Assembly: GCA_031284385.1 (NCBI GenBank)
Contig: JAISZZ010000099.1
Span: 1-10,565, forward strand
Source of the DNA: Treponema sp.
Lineage (GTDB): Bacteria > Spirochaetota > Spirochaetia > Treponematales > Breznakiellaceae
Reading direction: 5' to 3'
DNA length: 10,565 nt
Below, one piece after another: positions 1-5,547 of the stretch; the stretch's first letter is position 1; every line of letters starts with the position of its first letter. A program made the position numbers and the translations under genes. The notes under the pieces are model-generated. The model was not told the origin of the DNA. It saw nothing but the letters and a program-made list of their open reading frames with translations, and did not search any database.

Positions 1-445
1 GTTTCCAGCGTAAAATCCGCTGAAGGAATATCCGGTAGTCCGCAAGCCGGCTATCCGCAAGGAAGCCCCTCATCAGCTCTTCGGGGATAGCCTGAATTTC
101 GGGGTTTGACCACGCAAGCACCGCCTGCGCCTGAGCCTGAGCCATCATAAAACGCCCCGACATCGCCCGTCCCTCATCCGCGCCCTCGTCCTCGCACTGC
201 CGCAGCTCGCCGTAGTACGCCAGCCGCTCTTCCAATAGCCCGAAATCACGACTAAAGTCCATGAAGGCAAGCAGCGCCTCCGCTCCCGAAGCCAGCGTTC
301 CCTTGAAAGAGGGTATCTTTTCCGCCATTTTGTTGTACGCGCTGAGCCCGGCGGCCCAGGCCGCATCGTCCGCGTACAGTTTCGATAAATCCCACGTATC
401 ATCCCGCGCCGCTTCCGCGCGAACAGGTATCTTTTTGTCAGTCAT
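1..445 (-). CDS. pepF: Oligoendopeptidase F, N-terminal part (runs off left edge)
   Basis: A cytoplasmic zinc metallopeptidase of family M3B that cleaves short peptides. The frame is open from an ATG at 445 to the left edge: 148 codons, no stop. Seen: an early DDTWDLSKLY (residues about 14-23), matching the conserved R..D.WDL..LY opening of PepF; a helical segment with ERLAYYGELRQCEDEGADEG (about 73-92), matching the 'l.rl..Y......D' region; and PEIQAIPEELM followed by LADYRIFLQRILRWK at the edge, which in the family directly precedes the 'K.H.Ls..eE' block. The HExxH zinc site lies outside the window. No Shine-Dalgarno precedes the ATG, but an extended -10 element sits six bases upstream, so the mRNA may be leaderless. 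The gene is GC-rich compared with the rest of the window. The family call is firm; substrate range cannot be told. Confidence 0.88.
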   Translation of the reverse strand, partial: MTDKKIPVRAEAARDDTWDLSKLYADDAAWAAGLSAYNKMAEKIPSFKGTLASGAEALLAFMDFSRDFGLLEERLAYYGELRQCEDEGADEGRAMSGRFMMAQAQAQAVLAWSNPEIQAIPEELMRGFLADSRLADYRIFLQRILRWK

Positions 446-451
446 AACGCG

Positions 452-460
452 ATTCTAGCA
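452..460 (-). promoter_or_regulatory. Extended -10 element immediately upstream of pepF
   Basis: On the minus strand the sequence reads TGC TAGAAT CGCGTT ATG: a TGn extension, a -10 hexamer TAGAAT (452-457), six bases, then the pepF ATG at 445. The usual distance from -10 to transcription start would put +1 on or next to the A of the ATG. No clear -35 is seen, which extended -10 promoters tolerate. No ribosome binding site is present. Confidence 0.42.
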
Positions 461-598
461 AATGAAAAGCTTGTTTAGCCAGTACCCGGAACGGACGCAC
501 GGCCTGTACACGCAAATCTATCGATTCTGCCTATAAGTTTTAAAAGTCCGAACTTCGAGTTTATGTTGGGCGGAGCTATCCGCTATAATAACGCCGCA

Positions 599-691
599 TG
601 GCGCAGCCGCGCCAACGAAGTTGACGCGCCAACACAGTTGGTGCGTCAATTTCATTGGCATTGCACACTCGCATTCGTCAACGTAGTTGAC
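599..691. repeat. Cluster of short palindromes with three CAAC-N3-GTTG dyads
   Basis: Four inverted repeats lie close together. TGGCGC/GCGCCA is at 599-614. CAAC-GAA-GTTG is at 613-623. The second dyad (CAAC-ACA-GTTG, 630-640) sits inside a 13-bp hairpin with a 3-base loop, 621-633 pairing with 637-649 and one G-T pair. GTCAAC-GTA-GTTGAC is at 677-691. The 15-mers at 613-627 and 679-693 differ at one base, so part of the cluster is also a direct repeat. It could be a decayed small intergenic repeat, RNA hairpins, or protein-binding dyads. No strong T-run follows, so a terminator is unlikely. Confidence 0.5.
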
Positions 692-740
692 GCAATCAGT
701 GCTTCCTTAGATAAGTTTTTAGCGACCTGTCCCAATATAG

Positions 741-764
741 CCCCCCCCCCCCCAAAAAAAAAAA
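741..764. repeat. C13-A11 homopolymer tract
   Basis: Thirteen C residues (741-753) are followed directly by eleven A residues (754-764). Tracts of this length slip during replication, and in Treponema pallidum poly-G tracts near tpr genes vary expression. Here the tract lies about 225 bp upstream of the pfkA start and just downstream of a minus-strand remnant ORF. No promoter spacer or convincing reading frame obviously contains it, so any switching role is speculative. Confidence 0.75.
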
Positions 765-773
765 TGCTGAAAT

Positions 774-863
774 TTATCTACCGATTATACCGATTGTTGG
801 CGGTTTATATTGGACTTGTTCAAGAACATACTGAAGTTTTTGAACCGCTTTGTTATTATTCAT
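774..863 (-). pseudogene. 29-codon remnant resembling the N-terminus of a P-loop GTPase
   Basis: From ATG 863 the minus strand reads MNNNKAVQKLQYVLEQ, then VQYKPPTIGIIGR and TAA. The ending 'PPTIGIIGR' looks like the beta-strand and first half of a Walker A/G1 loop (GxxxxGK[S/T]), cut off just before the GK[S/T]. The frame then stops and runs into the poly-T/poly-G tract. Nothing downstream on this strand reads as the rest of a GTPase. The 5' end shares sequence with the box and start region at 6663-6730, so it seems to be one of at least two diverged copies of a gene start. The GTPase reading is inferred from half a motif; a short random ORF is the alternative. Confidence 0.35.
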
Positions 864-889
864 GCATAACATGGTTCATAAATGTAAAA
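853..889 (-). repeat. 37-nt leader box, copy A (inverted relative to copy B)
   Basis: Reading from 889 down to 853, the box starts TTTTACATTTATG, continues with CCATGTTA, and ends GAATAATAA. It matches 6663-6699 on the plus strand at 32 of 37 positions without gaps. Weaker similarity continues about 20 bases into the adjoining reading frames. Upstream of TTTTACA the two copies are unrelated, so the boundary is sharp. In this copy the box contains the ATG (861-863) of the remnant ORF. Confidence 0.6.
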
Positions 890-912
890 TTGTTGGTTTA
901 ATACCCTGCGGC

Positions 913-973
913 TTGCCGTGCGTATGCCTGCTCATATATCCGCTTTACAATTAGAACCGTCATTTGTTAGGCT
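913..973 (+). promoter_or_regulatory. Candidate pfkA promoter region
   Basis: Two partial matches to a sigma-70-type promoter lie upstream of pfkA. One is TTGCCG (913-918), 16 bases, TATATC (935-940). The other is TTTACA (944-949), 18 bases, TAGGCT (968-973). The first would give a leader of about 40 bases that includes the AGGAG ribosome site (979-983). The second would start transcription almost on that site. The first is therefore preferred, but neither is strong. Confidence 0.3.
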
Positions 974-989
974 ATGGCAGGAGCGATAG

Positions 990-2081
990 ATGAGCAGCGT
1001 TACTAAAACTTTTGGGATACTGACGGCTGGGGGAGACTGTCCTGGACTTAACGCCGCGATCAGGGGGGTATGCAGACCAGCTTATGATAAGTATGGAATG
1101 CATATCATAGGTATAGCCAACGGATACCGCGGACTCGTTGAAAACGACACACGCCCGTTACGTCCAGAGGATTTTTGGGGGATACTTACTAGGGGTGGCA
1201 CAATTTTAGGCACCAGTCGTGAAAAACCATTCAAGTCTCGTGACAAAAATGCCGATAATTCCTTGGAAGAAGATAAAGTCGCGACGATAAAGGATAATTA
1301 CCGTGCTTTGGGGTTGGACTGTCTGGTTGTTTTGGGTGGAAATGGCACAAACACTACCGGTTGGCGGCTATCGCGGGAAGGGTTGAATGTAGTGGGTCTT
1401 CCAAAAACTATAGACAACGACATTGTAGGAACCGACCGGAGTTTCGGCTTTAATTCCGCACTCGCCATCGCGACTGAAGCGATAGACCGGTTACATTCAA
1501 CGGCGCAGAGTCATAGCCGTGTGATGGTCATCGAGCTTATGGGACATAAATCTGGTTGGCTCGCCCTGTATGCCGGTCTAGCCGGTGGGGGGGATGTTAT
1601 CCTAATTCCTGAATTGCCCTACGATATAAAAGCAATATCACGTCACCTTGAGGATAGAGCCAGCAATGGCAAGGGCTTTTCCATCGTGGTAGTAGCGGAA
1701 GGTGCCGTTTCAAAAGAAGAGTCGCTGATGGATAAAAAGGAACGAAAACGGAAGCGTCAAGAGGATGGTGCGCTTTCCATTGGTTGCCGTGTCGCACGCG
1801 AGATTGAGTTAAACACAGGCATGGAGACACGGGCTACCGTTTTAGGGTATACTCAAAGAGGTGGTGTGCCGAGTGCCTCTGATAGGGTGTTGGCCACCTC
1901 GCTAGGCGCCGCCGCCGCCGAATTGCTTGCCCAAGGACGTTACGGCAGGATGGTATGTCTTACCGGTAACGAAGTTGGTTCTGTAAGTCTGGATGTTCCA
2001 GCCGGAAAAATTAAAACGGTGCCGCGGGATAATTACATACTAGAAACGGCTGTCGCGGTCGGAACCTGTATGGGAATATGA
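990..2081 (+). CDS. pfkA: 6-phosphofructokinase, group with GGNGT/PKTIDND signature
   Basis: Phosphorylates fructose 6-phosphate to fructose 1,6-bisphosphate in glycolysis. Seen, by residue: GGDCPGLNAAIR at 14-25 (nucleotide loop), TSREKPF at 75-81, GGNGT at 116-120, PKTIDND at 138-144 with the catalytic Asp at 142, MGHKSGW at 184-190, and YTQRGG at 287-292. The 363-residue length is normal for a bacterial enzyme. Gly119, at the position of E. coli Gly104, favours ATP over pyrophosphate. Lys139, where E. coli has Gly124, is usual in pyrophosphate-dependent and non-allosteric types. Asn118 replaces the Mg-contacting Asp103, and His186 replaces the Arg of MGR. ATP use is thus likely but not certain. 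An AGGAG at 979-983, six bases before the ATG, fixes the start. The next gene begins about 20 bases after the stop, with no terminator visible between. Confidence 0.93.
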   Translation: MSSVTKTFGILTAGGDCPGLNAAIRGVCRPAYDKYGMHIIGIANGYRGLVENDTRPLRPEDFWGILTRGGTILGTSREKPFKSRDKNADNSLEEDKVATIKDNYRALGLDCLVVLGGNGTNTTGWRLSREGLNVVGLPKTIDNDIVGTDRSFGFNSALAIATEAIDRLHSTAQSHSRVMVIELMGHKSGWLALYAGLAGGGDVILIPELPYDIKAISRHLEDRASNGKGFSIVVVAEGAVSKEESLMDKKERKRKRQEDGALSIGCRVAREIELNTGMETRATVLGYTQRGGVPSASDRVLATSLGAAAAELLAQGRYGRMVCLTGNEVGSVSLDVPAGKIKTVPRDNYILETAVAVGTCMGI

Positions 2082-2102
2082 GCGCGTTAAACATATAAAT
2101 TA

Positions 2103-2909
2103 TTGGATTTTAGATTGAAAACGATAAATTTTTTTTTCTGTTTATTATTTATTTTAAGCCAAGTGCCGTTTTTCGCTGAATCTCAGGAAGGCGCAGGTAA
2201 TATCACTGCGGTAAATGATTATACATATGCGTTTAATTTACTGCCTTCTATAACAATTCCGCCGTCCGTAAAAAATATCAGGTTCGGCGCTTTCCGTAAC
2301 AACAATCTGCAAAGCGTTATAATTCCCGAAAATGTCGTCAGCATAGACGCATGGGCTTTTGCTGAAAACGAGTTAAGCGAAATCGCCATACCGGATTCCG
2401 TTACATCAATAGGTCAGGGCGCTTTTTCAGATAATGTTTTGGTAAAAGTTTTACTGCCAAGATATATTGAAAGTGTTAATGATATGACTTTTGCCAACAA
2501 CCGCATAACTTCCATAACGCTGCCGCCTGAAATTACAATTATTGGCGTAAGTGCATTTTCGAATAATAGTCTCAGAGAGATAAAATTTCCGCCAATTCTG
2601 CAATATATAGGGGAGGGAGCGTTTGCGAACAATAAATTGAGCAATATCACCATCACGCCCACCATAAAACATATAGGGGCTTACGCTTTTAAGAACAACA
2701 AAATAACCGAAATTAAAATTCCGAACAATGTAACATACATAGGCCCTTACGCTTTTATAGGTAATGCGCTTAAAGCGATAACGATAGGTGATAATTCCGC
2801 TATAAACGAATGGTCATTTGGCGAATCATTTTACCGTTGTTATACTGGAACAAACCGTTCCGGCGGTACTTATATATTGAGCAACGATACATGGATGCTT
2901 AAAAAGTAG
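2103..2909 (+). CDS. Secreted BspA-type leucine-rich-repeat protein (LRR_5)
   Basis: A surface or periplasmic protein made mainly of BspA-like leucine-rich repeats; such proteins often act in adhesion or host binding in treponemes, but the partner here is unknown. Residues about 5-25 form a signal peptide (KTINFFFCLLFILSQ, then VPFFA before ESQ), with no lipobox cysteine. From about residue 42 the consensus IG..AF..N.L..I.IP..V repeats. The 'AF' pair (TF once) recurs at 63, 85, 107, 129, 151, 173, 195 and 217, exactly 22 residues apart, then at 238 as SF. A short non-repeat tail follows, with RCYTGTNRSGGTY. There is no ATG start: TTG at 2103 gives this length, and TTG at 2115 gives MKTINFFF and a tighter signal peptide. 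Neither has a good ribosome site. It could be co-transcribed with pfkA. It converges on the gene ending at 2924. Confidence 0.85.
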   Translation: MDFRLKTINFFFCLLFILSQVPFFAESQEGAGNITAVNDYTYAFNLLPSITIPPSVKNIRFGAFRNNNLQSVIIPENVVSIDAWAFAENELSEIAIPDSVTSIGQGAFSDNVLVKVLLPRYIESVNDMTFANNRITSITLPPEITIIGVSAFSNNSLREIKFPPILQYIGEGAFANNKLSNITITPTIKHIGAYAFKNNKITEIKIPNNVTYIGPYAFIGNALKAITIGDNSAINEWSFGESFYRCYTGTNRSGGTYILSNDTWMLKK

Positions 2910-2923
2910 AGCCGTCTGTCTGT

Positions 2924-3859
2924 TTAACTTTCTGTGAGGTCTTTACCGTTGACAAGGGATTTGGCTTCGGCGCAGATTTCGCTGACCGTCATTTGTGTTA
3001 CTGCCGTCGCCGCAAAACGAATCCCGTCGCATTTTTTAAAAAAGCCGTATAACGCTAATAAAAGTTTTGAGTTATCTGCCTGAGAGTTCACTGTTACGCC
3101 CGCCGTGATGATTTCCGTTGCCGCGTTCTGTCTTGGCAAATCAAAATACAGAAATTCTTCCGCCGACATAGCGTAACATGGTTGCATCCAAAAGCGGCTT
3201 AAAAAGGAGCGCACTTCGTTTGACAGGATGGCCAAAGCTTCTTTTTCCGTTATGCGACCCAGCTTAAGGCGGTTTTCCAGCCGGCGCATACGGGAATTTA
3301 TCCAAAAGAGCAGAATGTGCGTCCGCAAAGCGTTCCGCGCCCCGGTAAAAAACGCGCCGCCTTTTGCGTACAACAGTACGAGAGCCGCCAGTAGTATAGC
3401 GAGAAGCGCGGAAAACGCAGTGATTATCCAGAGAGTTCCGGGAGCCGTGAGCATTCCGGCGCTTGGCGAAAGTGTCATTGATCTGTTGGCGGAATCGAGT
3501 ATCGAGGCAATATTTACCTGTAAGCCTTTTAGTTCCGCGCCGCCAAATGGTATAGGGGGCAGCGGCACTGTGCCCGTTCTGAACGCCTGAAATTCTATGA
3601 TTACCCGCCGCCCACGCCTGTCGATATCAATTTTATGAATGATTATGTCGTCCGATTTGGGAAAACCGTTCGGAAAAACAATATCGCTCTCTGGCAGCGG
3701 CATAAACATATCAAGCTGATAAACGAGGCTGCCCCTGTCGCCTACATACAGCACGGGCGGAGTCTGATATATTCCGGTGGAAACGGCGGCCTTCAAATTG
3801 AAAATAGCGTCCACACTGAAAAAAAGAAGTGCACTGTAAAAAACCGTCCGTATTCGCAT
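2924..3859 (-). CDS. Membrane-anchored BatD/DUF4381-like protein
   Basis: Not recognised with certainty. The 311-residue chain has an N-terminal signal peptide (residues 1-25), a beta-rich exported part (about 30-135, with PPVLYVGDRGSLVYQLD near its start), one membrane helix (about 142-165, WIITAFSALLAILLAALVLL), and a basic, helical cytoplasmic tail. The tail contains ITEKEALAILSNEVRSFL, an 'AMSAEEF' turn and FFKKCDGIRF. This order matches BatD-type and DUF4381 proteins, usually found beside MoxR ATPases and von Willebrand A-domain proteins. None of those partners is in this window, so the assignment is by topology and short motifs only. The ATG lies five bases after the argB stop and has no ribosome binding site of its own, so it is probably translated by coupling to argB. 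Confidence 0.72.
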   Translation of the reverse strand: MRIRTVFYSALLFFSVDAIFNLKAAVSTGIYQTPPVLYVGDRGSLVYQLDMFMPLPESDIVFPNGFPKSDDIIIHKIDIDRRGRRVIIEFQAFRTGTVPLPPIPFGGAELKGLQVNIASILDSANRSMTLSPSAGMLTAPGTLWIITAFSALLAILLAALVLLYAKGGAFFTGARNALRTHILLFWINSRMRRLENRLKLGRITEKEALAILSNEVRSFLSRFWMQPCYAMSAEEFLYFDLPRQNAATEIITAGVTVNSQADNSKLLLALYGFFKKCDGIRFAATAVTQMTVSEICAEAKSLVNGKDLTES

Positions 3860-3864
3860 TAAAA

Positions 3865-4725
3865 TTACGCCGTTATTAGAGTGCCTATTCCCTCATCAGT
3901 AAAAAGTTCCGTCAAAATTGAATGCGGAATACGCCCGTCTATGATGTGAGCTTTTTTTACGCCGCCATTTATCGCGAGTGTGCAACATTCGGCTTTTGGT
4001 ATCATGCCGCCGTTAAGGATACCTGATTTCTTGAATTCTTCCAGATCGCTCAAATTTACGGTACTGATTAGACTGTCCGGTTCAAAAACATTACGCAGAA
4101 TACCGCGTACATCCGTTATCAGCACAAGTTTTTCCGCGCAAAGCGCGGCGGCTATTACAGCGGCGGCAGTGTCGGCATTGACATTAAGAGGTTTACCCGC
4201 ATCCTCTCCCAATCCGATGGCTACCGGCGAAATGACGGGAATCGCGCCGCCGGCAATAACATTTTCAAGAAGTTTTCCGTTGACAGTCTGAACATCGCCA
4301 ACAAGACCAATATCCGCCGTTTTAACGCGGGTAGCCTGAAGAAGCCCTCCGTCCAGCCCGCAAAGCCCGATTGCTTGAGCGCCAACGCCGTGAATCAAAG
4401 CGCATATATCTTTGCTTATTTTACCACATAGAACCATCTGCACTATGTTCATCGTGTCTTGATCCGTGTATCTAAGCCCATTCACAAAACGTATTTCTTT
4501 GCCGGACGCTTTTAACATCGCGTCAATTTCAGGGCCGCCGCCATGCACAAGCGCCACCCGTATTCCGGCAGCCGCCATGAACACAATATCTTCAATTACA
4601 GCCGTCTTTAATTCGCTGTTTATCATGGCGCTGCCGCCGTACTTAACCACAACAACTTTTCCGCGCAAAGCCTTGATATGCGGCAAGGCGCGTATTAACT
4701 CTGACGAACTCACATTATTCCGCAT
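3865..4725 (-). CDS. argB: Acetylglutamate kinase
   Basis: Catalyses the second step of arginine biosynthesis, phosphorylating N-acetyl-L-glutamate with ATP in the cytoplasm. The hallmarks are present in order: KYGGSAM (phosphate-binding lysine and glycines, near residue 29 from this start), HGGGPEID, FVNGLRYTD, NVNADTAAAVIAAAL, KLVLITDVRGIL, and LNGGMIPKAECC near the C-terminus. The 286-residue length is typical. ATG 4725 is chosen over the in-frame GTG at 4740 because a consensus -10 (4732-4737) lies between them, so a transcript could not include the GTG as a normally spaced start. The message would begin at or beside the ATG, with no ribosome binding site. A BatD-like gene follows five bases after the TAA. 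No other arg gene is in view, so argB is separated from at least some of its pathway. Confidence 0.95.
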   Translation of the reverse strand: MRNNVSSSELIRALPHIKALRGKVVVVKYGGSAMINSELKTAVIEDIVFMAAAGIRVALVHGGGPEIDAMLKASGKEIRFVNGLRYTDQDTMNIVQMVLCGKISKDICALIHGVGAQAIGLCGLDGGLLQATRVKTADIGLVGDVQTVNGKLLENVIAGGAIPVISPVAIGLGEDAGKPLNVNADTAAAVIAAALCAEKLVLITDVRGILRNVFEPDSLISTVNLSDLEEFKKSGILNGGMIPKAECCTLAINGGVKKAHIIDGRIPHSILTELFTDEGIGTLITA

Positions 4726-4731
4726 AAACAA

Positions 4732-4760
4732 ATTATACACGTACAGACACTTCTGGTTAA
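4732..4760 (-). promoter_or_regulatory. argB promoter, positioned for a leaderless mRNA
   Basis: On the minus strand TTAACC (4755-4760), a 17-base spacer, and a perfect TATAAT (4732-4737) are followed by TTGTTT and then the argB ATG at 4725. Six bases from the -10 to the A of ATG puts transcription start on or within a base or two of the start codon. No arginine operator-like repeat was noticed. Confidence 0.65.
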
Positions 4761-4848
4761 TGGGGCAGCAGGCATTTTGCCGGCGGCGCAGGATAGGAAT
4801 TTAATGACGAAAAATCTGGATTTTACACAAGACTGTCAGAAAAGAGAG

Positions 4849-4894
4849 GCGGCTGTTTAATTTACCGAGTGGCGGCGGCAAATCAAACAGCCGC
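4849..4894 (-). terminator. Probable terminator downstream of tRNA-Gln
   Basis: On the minus strand GCGGCTGTTT (4885-4894) pairs with AAACAGCCGC (4849-4858), a perfect 10-bp stem with a 26-base loop. It is followed by CTCTCTTTTCT, a pyrimidine-rich run that could serve as an imperfect U-tract. It starts 17 bases past the tRNA 3' end. The long loop makes it less than ideal. Confidence 0.45.
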
Positions 4895-4910
4895 AGTTAT
4901 AAACCGCAAC

Positions 4911-4981
4911 TGGGCCGACAGGACTCGAACCTGTGCATGCCGGAGCCAAAACCCGGTGGCTTACCACTTGCCTACGGCCCA
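4911..4981 (-). tRNA. tRNA-Gln (anticodon UUG)
   Basis: A 71-nt cloverleaf on the minus strand. The acceptor arms TGGGCCG and CGGCCCA pair fully. The D stem is GGC/GCC with the loop AAGTGGTAA. The anticodon stem is CCGGG/TCCGG around TTTTGGC, giving anticodon TTG (positions 4949-4947). The variable region is CATGC, and the T arm is ACAGG-TTCGAGT-CCTGT. The 3' CCA is not encoded. The U1-A72-type end pair is typical of bacterial glutamine tRNA. Confidence 0.95.
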
Positions 4982-5036
4982 AAATAATCAGCAATTAAAA
5001 ACCACGCAACAGTTCACGGCGATAGTTACGCCGTTT

Positions 5037-5064
5037 GCTATAAACTTCTGCCGGTAAATGGCAA
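5037..5064 (-). promoter_or_regulatory. Candidate promoter of tRNA-Gln
   Basis: On the minus strand TTGCCA (5059-5064), 16 bases, TATAGC (5037-5042), about 55 bases before the mature tRNA. The leader contains a small hairpin, ACGGCG/CGCCGT (5016-5034). It is only a moderate match, but no better candidate lies between the spoVG terminator and the tRNA. Confidence 0.33.
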
Positions 5065-5073
5065 ACTGAAAGA

Positions 5074-5144
5074 CGGCGGCGCATAGGCAGCGCTGATTAA
5101 TTCGAAGCTAATCAGCGCTGCCATAGGGATTTTATGCGCCGCCG
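5074..5144 (-). terminator. Large nested hairpin downstream of spoVG
   Basis: Two perfect inverted repeats are nested. The outer 12-bp stem joins 5074-5085 to 5133-5144 (CGGCGGCGCATA type). The inner 14-bp stem joins 5086-5099 to 5109-5122 (GGCAGCGCTGATTA type) around a 9-base loop. The two stems abut on one side and are separated by 10 bases on the other. On the minus strand the structure begins eight bases after the spoVG stop and is followed by TCTTTCAGTTTG, a weak U-run. It may end spoVG transcription or protect its 3' end. It is far stronger than a terminator needs to be. Confidence 0.55.
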
Positions 5145-5152
5145 CTGCTCAT

Positions 5153-5428
5153 CTAGTCCGCATCGCCTTCCTGAAAATTGCCGGAATTATATTTTTCCAA
5201 TATTTTATCCTGCATTTCAGTTCTAAACTCAACATTTATCGGATGTGCGACATCCTTATAATCGCCTGTTTTGTTTTTTCTACTCGGCATTGCAATAAAG
5301 AGACCGTCTTTACCTTCGATGATCTTTACATTGTGAACCACAAAACAATCATCAAAAGTGATTGTAACATAGGCCTTCAATTTGCCCTCGCCACTCGCCT
5401 TCCTAATTCTAATATCTGTTAGATGCAT
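5153..5428 (-). CDS. spoVG: SpoVG family nucleic-acid-binding regulator
   Basis: A small cytoplasmic protein that binds DNA and RNA; in Bacillus it affects septation during sporulation, and in Borrelia and Listeria it acts as a site-specific DNA/RNA-binding regulator. Seen in the 91 residues: MHLTDIRIRK at the start, LKAYVTITFDDCFVVHNVKI, then the family signature GLFIAMPSRK (42-51), GDYKDVAHPINVEFR, and a short acidic tail. The ATG at 5428 is chosen over an upstream in-frame ATG at 5452 because AAGGAG lies six bases before it and the family starts M.(I/L)TD(I/V)R. It is a single-gene unit, with its own promoter (5470-5498) and a large hairpin downstream. Sporulation is not implied, since spirochaetes carry the gene without sporulating. 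Confidence 0.94.
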   Translation of the reverse strand: MHLTDIRIRKASGEGKLKAYVTITFDDCFVVHNVKIIEGKDGLFIAMPSRKNKTGDYKDVAHPINVEFRTEMQDKILEKYNSGNFQEGDAD

Positions 5429-5469
5429 AACGTACTCCTTCCATAATTGCAAAACTATTCAACTAATCA

Positions 5470-5498
5470 TTATTACCAAAAAACCACAAAAAAAGCAA
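5470..5498 (-). promoter_or_regulatory. Candidate spoVG promoter
   Basis: On the minus strand TTGCTT (5493-5498), 17 bases made mostly of T-runs, TAATAA (5470-5475), about 40 bases before the spoVG ATG. The spacer contains runs of five and six T residues around GTGG, which would bend the DNA. Confidence 0.45.
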
Positions 5499-5547
5499 GT
5501 GAACTATTGTACCGCTGTAAAGCCCTAACGGAGGTTCTTTAGGCCTG

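Noticed and set aside
145..402. 85-codon minus-strand ORF and the overlapping 261-458 plus-strand ORF
   Set aside because: Both are out-of-frame shadows of pepF; their Arg- and Ser-rich compositions are typical of antisense or shifted reading of GC-rich coding DNA.
462..536. 24-codon ORF starting ATG 462
   Set aside because: Short, no ribosome site, no recognisable sequence.
621..649. 13-bp hairpin read as a rho-independent terminator
   Set aside because: Only TTTCATT follows on the plus strand and no T-run on the minus strand; no gene ends nearby on either strand.
830..845. A 16-base identity with 6715-6730 in direct orientation, considered as a phage attachment core
   Set aside because: It lies inside the inverted leader similarity, which runs in the opposite orientation, and comes from a locally palindromic AAAAACT/AGTTTTT. 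No integrase or tRNA target is adjacent, so an att site is not supported.
563..901. 112-codon plus-strand ORF in the pfkA upstream gap
   Set aside because: It is built from the palindrome cluster and the homopolymer (giving PPPPKKK), has no ribosome site, and overlaps the better-supported minus-strand remnant. Any slip in the C13-A11 tract would change its frame.
4911..4981. tRNA-Gln as the integration site of the right-hand element
   Set aside because: The phage-like block begins about 1.7 kb away, beyond two intact genes, and no tRNA 3'-end repeat was seen near 6.7 kb.
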